DNA of 14,072 nucleotides from Stephanodiscus triporus (lineage: Eukaryota > Bacillariophyta > Thalassiosirophyceae > Thalassiosirales > Thalassiosiraceae): the NCBI GenBank assembly GCA_036939755.1, contig JALLAZ010000931.1, positions 1 through 14,072 on the forward strand, written 5' to 3'. Numbering within the stretch: position 1 is the stretch's first letter; the number at the start of each line of letters is the position of its first letter. Under the pieces are notes generated by a model. That model saw nothing but the letters and a program-made list of their open reading frames with translations. It made no database searches and was not told the origin of the DNA. Positions 8,748 through 14,072 of this stretch are shown piece after piece. The position numbers were made by a program, and so were the translations under genes.

Positions 8748-10138
8748 ATGAGAGGAGATGCAACCTTCTTCGCCGTTCATTATTTGGTGATGATTATTGT
8801 GGCCAGTGCAGAAACGGAGAAATCACAACGGACTGTATTCGCACCACAAACGATGGTACCCATATCACGAACGCAGTCGAAGGGCTGTGCTAGCCGCTAT
8901 ATTTGTGTCATCCGCAGGTATACATCCCAATGCTGCATATGCGGCAGCAACACGAGATGATGAAGGATTTGACACCCCTGTGATGAACGACCTAACTCGC
9001 CAATTACGCACCAGCATCGTGCGAGGCGCGCAACTGATTGATAAAGTAGACGGGGCGTGGGAACGTTTCTCCGATGATCTAAGTCTAGGGAGCAAGAGAA
9101 ATAGACCCAAGAGAAATGTTATCGATGCCGGTGGAAACGCCCAAACGAAGAAGGTGGTGAAGAGTGAGTCGATGGATGGGAGGGATTTTATTTTCGATGA
9201 AACGTTTGCGTTCAGCATTCTGGGACTGTGCGATGAGGTAAGATCAATCGAACACAAGCTATTTCATGTCAACGTCATGCTTAATGCAGTTTTATTTTGT
9301 AGTACCATACATACATTTTGATAAACCATCATCACCATCTGATTTGACATTGTGGTCTTCATCTCAATACATCAGGCGTTTCTTGAATGCTTAAAATATC
9401 AGCAACCTCAATTTTCCATTACTAAATTGGAGCTGAGTCAAAAGGTGGACAAAACAAAGCAATTGCTACGAAATTCGTTCTTCTCCTCTTCAACATCTTC
9501 GGTACCTGCCAAGGAAGAAGAATTCAACTTTGAATGTTACGTACATTTCAGAGTGTACAATGAAATATTGATCAATCAAAGAGTTGTTTTCCCTCCATTC
9601 CGAAAAGAGTTCGAGAGGATCATCGGGACCAATGCCCTCCAACTTGCATTGCGACAGCAACATCCAGCGCTATCATCAATATCACCATCAGACACCCTCA
9701 CAGAAAGCTTGAATAATGCCCTTCGCGCGACGGATGACATCGCAAAACTGCTTCAAACGAAAGGATTCGTGAAGTCATGGGAACGCTCAATCCCACTCGA
9801 CGATGACGTGGAAGATTTCGTAGATACAGATTCTTCCGTCTCTGCGGACCTAGCGTTCTCTCTCGCGCTCAACGAGGACGTTACTCTCGATTCTCAATTG
9901 TTACTGCAAGAACTGGGATTTGGGTTGTATCCGTCGATAGGACGGTGGATGGCACACGAGGCCTTATCGCAGTGCTTCGCGGCAGCTGCTGGCAGGGATA
10001 GCGCGTTGGGGTAGGGGAGAGGAACATCAATGTCCAAGTTGATGACTACTATATGGACACTAGTTATAATTCAAACCCCAACCTCTTCAAGGTGAGACAA
10101 ATTCTGTTAAACATTGTAATCCAACTCGATTGAACCGC
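8748..10138 (+). CDS. Conserved-looking thylakoid-lumen-type protein of unknown function, frames disrupted at both ends
   Basis: The core is exon 1 (frame of 8797, to 9237) and exon 2 (9376-10014), joined in phase 0 across a 138-bp GT-AG intron (9238-9375): LGLCDE then AFLECLKYQQ. RRAVLAAIFVSSAGIHPNAA-YA-AA resembles a twin-Arg lumen signal cut after AYA. The mature part opens with LTRQLRTSIVRGAQLIDKVD and is followed by WERFSDDLSLG; exon 2 is helical. An ER signal peptide (MRGDATFFAVHYLVMIIVASA) lies upstream at 8748 but in a different frame, so one extra base sits near 8880. Past TAG 10012-10014, a stretch in another frame (INVQVDDYYMDTSYNSNPNL, about 10026-10138, ending in TGA) looks like the real C-terminus. 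I think the family is found in photosynthetic eukaryotes but cannot name it. Sequence error, pseudogenisation or unusual splicing could explain the breaks. Confidence 0.62.
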
Positions 10139-10228
10139 GCCTCTAGAGTTCTCTGCTAGACCCATTGAGCGAGAGGTTTTACTTCCACCACCGCAGATGC
10201 GAGGGACCACCGTTACTCGCTTGCACCA

Positions 10229-11364
10229 TTAATCATAATGTGCCATCGCTTCGACGTAACAGCTTCCTACCTGATCGCCGTTGTACGTGTGGCACTTGAC
10301 ATTGAGATCGAAGGCCTCCCCTCCGCCGACGTCCAGAGTGACGTAATTGTCCTCCTCGCCGGTATGCAGCGTTCGCATGAAGGCCATGGTGTATAGCGCG
10401 AGCTCGAATTCGGGACTCACGCCGATGAAGGACGTCCCGACGAACTTTTCGACTCCACTATTAGGTGTCGTCCGAGAGTGAGCGATGTTTGCAATGTTCA
10501 GCTTCGTCCCCAAAGAAAGACGAGTCGTGATTCAGGCACATACTCATAAAAAACCGATATAGTACTCACTTAAATCGGAATTGAAGCGTCAATATCTTGT
10601 CATCGTCATTCGTCTCGGCGGTGGAGTCCCTCGACCTCGGCTTTATGTACCCACGATAGTCGATGTTTCCCTTCTTTTCCTCCAGCCAGAACATGATCCA
10701 ATTATGGAACCCCGATACTTTCCCGTTCTTCACCTGCGCATATTATTCGTTCATGTTGAGCGGTCACGAGATCCGAGGATCTATTTATCAGTCGAGCTCA
10801 TGCGTGAAAATAAACACAACGAAAAAAACTAAAACAAAATCAAAAGCAAAGCACCCTCCCCTCGCTCACCTCTCCCGCGAATACGTGTTCGAAGCCGGAG
10901 CTATCCTTCGCCCGTCCCGACCTGCTGTACAGGTCGAACCAAATTTTCTTGAGAATGGCCTTGAAGTCCGATTCGTCGTCCGTCACCTCGCGCCCGCCGT
11001 AATGCGCGCCCTTCGCGAGGCAATACCCGTGCAGGTACTTCATTGGCTCCGTTTCCATGACGACGTCGAGGAATTCCCCCTGTTCGTTGATCTCCCTCTC
11101 GGTCACCTCCTCCTCGTCCCCGGTGTACGCGGAGTAGTTGTTCAGCAGGCGGCGGAATGCTCGGTAGGTCGGACGGCGTTCGAACGCGCTTTCGTCGACG
11201 TACGCGAAGAGCGGATCGTCGGCCGCGTCGTCCCTGTCGCACGGGTGCTTGGACCTCTGCACGTCGATTTTATAGTCCTCGTACGGCGTTAGGCGGTTGG
11301 CATCGAGATCCCATAGGGCTTGGACCGCCGTGGTGAAGTCCGTATCGCGATCGGGGGATGCCAT
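10229..11364 (-). CDS. EndoU (XendoU-type) poly(U)-preferring endoribonuclease
   Basis: Three exons, 11364-10870, 10733-10570 and 10457-10229, with GT-AG introns of 136 and 112 bp, give 295 residues. Exon 2 contains no in-frame Met start and was read directly from the minus strand: VKNGKVSGFHNWIMFWLEEK, then GNIDYRGYIKPR. Family motifs are GFEHVFAGE (residues 157-165, end of exon 1), GFHNW with His175 (exon 2) and GVEKFVGTSFIGVSPEFE with Lys224 (exon 3). These supply the Glu/His, His and Lys of the known XendoU active site. Known members cut RNA at U-rich sites in a Mn-dependent way and act in snoRNA processing or ER and RNA turnover. No signal peptide is evident (MASPDRDTDFTT), so a nuclear or cytosolic site is inferred. 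The start has context CAACATGGC. It is divergent from the peroxidase gene and converges on the lumen-type gene. Confidence 0.93.
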
Positions 11365-11857
11365 GTTGTGTTGGGGGGGAGTTGGTGCAATAGCGTAAAG
11401 AGGAGCGAGGGGTAGATAATGGGCTTGCTTGGCGGGGGCTTGTTTTTTGTTTTTGTGTGTGTCTGTTTTGATATGTTGGAAAAGAGACGCGAGGGTTCGC
11501 ACTCGCAAACAGGGCAAAATGAAAAGAGATTCAATATCCCGAAAAAGTACGATATCCTCGAGATACTAAATCCTATGTCGGAAAATGATACTCCATTGTT
11601 AAGACACTTTCTCTACGTAGATTACACAACATCATGATGTTGTTGTAGTGAGAAAGATTTGATGCGACACTCCGGAAAAGATCCAAGCAGCTGTTCGGAA
11701 AACGGACCAACAACACGCGAGACATATTCGGCGACAAACATAATTCCACGTGGATGTATATTCCCCTGTGAATTTTTTTAATGCATTTTCAGTGAAAAGT
11801 GAGTCAGTTCACCCTGCCTCGCCTTCGATTCGCCTCTCGGAGACTCCAAGATCCGAG
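11365..11857. promoter_or_regulatory. Divergent upstream region between EndoU and ascorbate peroxidase, with palindrome
   Basis: These 493 bp separate the start codons of the two divergent genes. A perfect 18-bp palindrome (ACAACATCATGATGTTGT) lies at 11626-11643, flanked by CTTTCTC at 11607-11613 and GAGAAAG at 11650-11656, which are also complementary. At about 11774-11792 a T-rich tract ends in CATTTTCAG, a good splice acceptor, so the peroxidase may have a 5' UTR intron or an additional upstream coding exon. No other gene is visible. Confidence 0.55.
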
Positions 11858-13000
11858 ATGGCGTGTCTTGCGTGTCTTCTGTGGCCCGCACACCTCTTCA
11901 TGCGCGATCGGCGTAAGGGTATCAACGCACTCAAGGCAAGCGTCAAGATGATCGAAGAAATCAAGGCCGATATCAGGGCTTTGATCGAGGAGAAGAAGTG
12001 CGGTCCCATCTTCATCCGCCTCTCCTGGCACGATGCCGGGGTTTACTCCTCCGGTAAATTGACTGGCGGTGAGTAATCCCTCTTGAGGATGTAATATTGT
12101 GCTGCTCTCCCGCTGGAAAGCTTGTCGTTCGCCGTTTCATCGGCGCGTCCCCCTCCGCCCCTTGACTCATCTCCCCCCGTCCCTTCCCCTCCATCCACGA
12201 CGCGACACACGCCGTCCATCGATACTTATCGCCCTCGCACGCACGCACGCACGAAACGAAACGAAACGAAACGAAACGAAACGAAACGAAACGAAACGGC
12301 CGCGCGCTTTGTAAAAGGCTGCCCCAACGCCGCGATGCGCTTCACCGACGCCGGCGAGGGCACGTTCGGCGCGAACGCCGGCCTCCCCACGGTGGCCCTC
12401 GACCTCCTCAGGCCCGTGACCGACAAGTACGTGACTACGTCCGGGATCATATCCAACGCCGACCTGTGGACGATCGCCGCGAACGTCGCCATCGAGTCGA
12501 TGGGCGGGCCCGTCGTGCCGACCCGGTTCGGACGCATCGACGCGTCGTCGTCGTCCGAGTCGGTCGAGTCGCAGGTCGGACGCCTGCCGGACGGGGACAA
12601 GGGCGTCGATCACCTCCGCGAGATCTTCCATCCCAAGGGATTCTCCGACGGGGACATCGTGGCCCTCTCCGGCGCGCACACGGTGGGGAGGTGCCACGCC
12701 GATCGGTCGGGCTTCGACGGGCCGTGGACCGAGTCGCCGCTGAAATTCGACAACTCCTACTTCGTCGAGATGCTCGCCAAGGAGTACGATCCCGAGACCA
12801 CCGCGAGGGGATGTCCCCAAAATCGCTGCCCCAGGACGGGAACGGTCATGCTCGTGTCGGACCTGGCGTTGCTGGACCCGCCGTTTCGCGAATACGTGGA
12901 GCTTTACGCCAAGGATCAGGGGGCGTTCTTTAAGGATTTCGTGAACGCGTGGGTGAAGTTGCAGGAGAACGGATGCGCGGACTTGCGCGACACGCTCTGA
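11858..13000 (+). CDS. APX: Ascorbate peroxidase (class I heme peroxidase)
   Basis: Exons 11858-12068 and 12318-13000 join across a 249-bp GT-AG intron to give 297 residues; the join reads LTG-G-CPNAAMRF. The enzyme reduces H2O2 with ascorbate. Distal site: RLSWHDAG with Arg54, Trp57 and His58. Proximal site: SGAHTVGRCH with heme-ligand His191. Arg200 and Trp207 in RSGFDGPW keep the same spacing from His191 as Arg172 and Trp179 from His163 in pea APX, which supports ascorbate use rather than cytochrome c. ALLDPPFREYVELYAKDQGAFF closes the domain. The N-terminus is uncertain: Met at 11858 gives a short hydrophobic head (MACLACLLWPAHLF), Met at 11900 gives a cytosolic-type protein, and the frame is open back to 11750. 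A plastid or ER presequence from an upstream exon is possible. It is convergent with the USP39-like gene. Confidence 0.93.
12251..12295 (+). repeat. (ACGAA)9 pentanucleotide microsatellite in the APX intron
   Basis: Nine perfect ACGAA units lie in intron 12069-12317, just before the acceptor at 12316-12317. They follow directly on a short run of CGCA/GCAC tetramers (about 12235-12252). The repeat is purine-rich in the sense strand, so this intron has almost no polypyrimidine tract close to its acceptor. Confidence 0.97.
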
Positions 13001-13468
13001 AATTAGTTCGATTGGTAGAGTAACGAGGGGGGGAGGATGCGATGCACTCTGAATTTCATCGCATTGGAAATTGAGGGGAGGGGAGGATGATCGTTTTCTG
13101 TTGCTCTCAGATGGGGAGGTCTTAAAACATAGAGTTAACGGTATGTAAATCTTTGGTCGGGTGCGTAACCCTAACTGGGTCTAACGATGGCTAGAGGGCG
13201 ATTCGCCCGGTATGATGGGGGTGAATGATGATGCATTTTTTTACTTAACAGTGGACCTTCCGGTCGGTGCTTCAATTTAACTGCGTCTACTGAGATGGCG
13301 AAGGAGGTACGCCAGATTGAGTATGGCATGGGCGCCGTTTGCCGTGCAATGAAACCCAAATAAATTATCCATGGGGTGGGGAATAGTCAATGACACAGAT
13401 GTGTCGGTCATTAGTATACCATCATACAAGCGACTGATATTGGGCCCCATTCGCGCGAAAGCTTAAAA
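13001..13468. other. Intergenic between convergent APX and USP39-like genes
   Basis: These 468 bp hold the two 3' UTRs. A short hairpin GGGCG-ATT-CGCCC lies at 13196-13208. Small open frames here show no recognisable motif or codon pattern, and I do not call a gene. Confidence 0.6.
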
Positions 13469-13849
13469 TCACAATCGAGCCGATCTCGCGGCGGCGGCCC
13501 CCTTCCTCTCGAATATGAGCAAATAACTCTCGCTCACGCTTATCAGCTGGGGCATCGTCTCCCTGACTGCCAGGTCCTGGATTTCGTACCACTGTCCGGT
13601 CGCGACGTGCTGCACGTGACACCGGTAGCTCCCCTCCTCCAGCGGGTTGCGCTGCCTCCCCTCCCTTCCCACCTCGATCGGGACGTCGTGCGTGATATTC
13701 GCGACGAGGTCGTACTTGTCGGCGAGGAGGTCGGGCAGGCTCGTGGATACGAAGTCGAGACAGTGTCGGAGGAGGTCTTCTTTCTCGACGGCGTCTTCGA
13801 CGAGGTCGGCGCGGCCGTACTTGATCAGTAGGCCCTTGAGGTCCTTCGT
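13469..13849 (-). CDS. USP39/Sad1-like tri-snRNP protein, C-terminal exon (partial)
   Basis: The last exon, 126 residues, begins after a CCCCAG acceptor at 13851-13850 and ends at TGA 13471-13469. Residues KYDLVANITHD, GSYRCHVQH, TGQWYEIQDLAV and LISVSESYLLIFER match the C-terminal end of the USP39/Sad1 ubiquitin-protease-like domain. That protein is a catalytically dead member needed for U4/U6.U5 tri-snRNP function in splicing. The GSY in place of the GHY of active proteases agrees with loss of the catalytic His. Upstream of this, residues 1-45 (DLKGLLIKYGRADLVED, then VEKEDLLRHC) form a SAP-like helical motif that I do not expect here. The 5' exons lie beyond the window; the intron is rich in C runs on the sense strand. 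Confidence 0.82.
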   Translation of the reverse strand, partial: TKDLKGLLIKYGRADLVEDAVEKEDLLRHCLDFVSTSLPDLLADKYDLVANITHDVPIEVGREGRQRNPLEEGSYRCHVQHVATGQWYEIQDLAVRETMPQLISVSESYLLIFERKGAAAARSARL

Positions 13850-14028
13850 CTGGGGAGGTGGGGGGGGGGTAGGGGGGAGATCGCGATTTGTGAATTCTGG
13901 GGGGGGAGAAGGGGGGAAATAGTCGATTCGCAAAAAACAAACAAACAGATGCACCATCGAACGCACGGTCGTCGAATCTCTTTCATCGAATCGTCAATCG
14001 CAGAGATATCCGATTTTTTCGGCAAAAA

Positions 14029-14034
<6 letters not shown>

Positions 14035-14068
<34 letters not shown>
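14035..14068. repeat. (AC)17 dinucleotide microsatellite
   Basis: Seventeen AC units end four bases before the window edge, in the upstream intron or flank of the USP39-like gene. The reverse strand is (GT)n. Confidence 0.97.
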
Positions 14069-14070
<2 letters not shown>

Positions 14071-14072
14071 AC

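Noticed and set aside
8648..8893. 81-residue frame overlapping the start of the lumen-type gene
   Set aside because: Its Cys/Arg-rich sequence lacks a consistent signal and does not join the downstream core frame.
10011..10021. GT...AG 11-bp segment whose removal would restore frame in the lumen-type gene
   Set aside because: Far shorter than any plausible spliceosomal intron; a simple indel is more likely.
12167..12820. 217-residue minus-strand frame
   Set aside because: Shadow of APX exon 2 and its repeat-bearing intron.
13167..13175. AACCCTAAC resembles telomere repeat
   Set aside because: Only a single unit, no tandem array.
13171..13359. 62-residue minus-strand frame in the APX-USP39 interval
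   Set aside because: No motif, no splice support and ordinary intergenic composition.

Overview
This 14 kb window is nuclear DNA from a photosynthetic stramenopile, most likely a centric diatom of Thalassiosira type. The evidence is plastid presequences with an ER signal peptide and an ASAFAP-like motif, a further thylakoid-lumen signal on a violaxanthin de-epoxidase family protein, short GT-AG introns of about 110-320 bp, tightly packed genes and an old LTR retroelement. Species is inferred, not proven.

Layout. (1) 1-4520: a decayed Ty3/gypsy retroelement on +, carrying gag, a zinc knuckle, a protease remnant, RT, RNase H and integrase. It is broken by one in-frame stop and three frameshifts, the RT and protease active sites are altered, and a purine tract lies at 4505-4518. 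No LTR pair is visible. (2) 4861-5848, -: a two-exon gene for an L51/S25/CI-B8 domain protein, probably the complex I B8/NDUFA2 type, with a long C-terminal extension. Its short first exon is easily missed. (3) 6327-8330, +: a two-exon violaxanthin de-epoxidase family gene with three-part targeting to the thylakoid lumen, sharing a G-rich divergent upstream region with gene 2. (4) 8748 to about 10138, +: a conserved-looking protein with a lumen-type signal that I cannot name. Its coding frame is displaced at both ends. (5) 10229-11364, -: a three-exon EndoU (XendoU-type) endoribonuclease. Exon 2 has no methionine start, and each exon carries part of the catalytic set. (6) 11858-13000, +: an ascorbate peroxidase with a pentanucleotide repeat in its intron, divergent from EndoU. 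(7) 13469-13849 and beyond, -: the last exon of a USP39/Sad1-like tri-snRNP protein with an unusual SAP-like insert. The window ends in an (AC)17 repeat inside the upstream intron or flank.

How they relate. The de-epoxidase and the ascorbate peroxidase both belong to ascorbate-linked photoprotection, and a lumen-targeted protein lies between them. This may be chance linkage. The remaining genes are housekeeping (respiration, RNA processing, splicing). I found no CRISPR array, tRNA, rRNA or defence system, and nothing that clearly amounts to an undescribed multi-gene system. The most useful results are the reconstructed hidden exons, the frame-broken lumen gene, the USP39 insert and the active-site changes.
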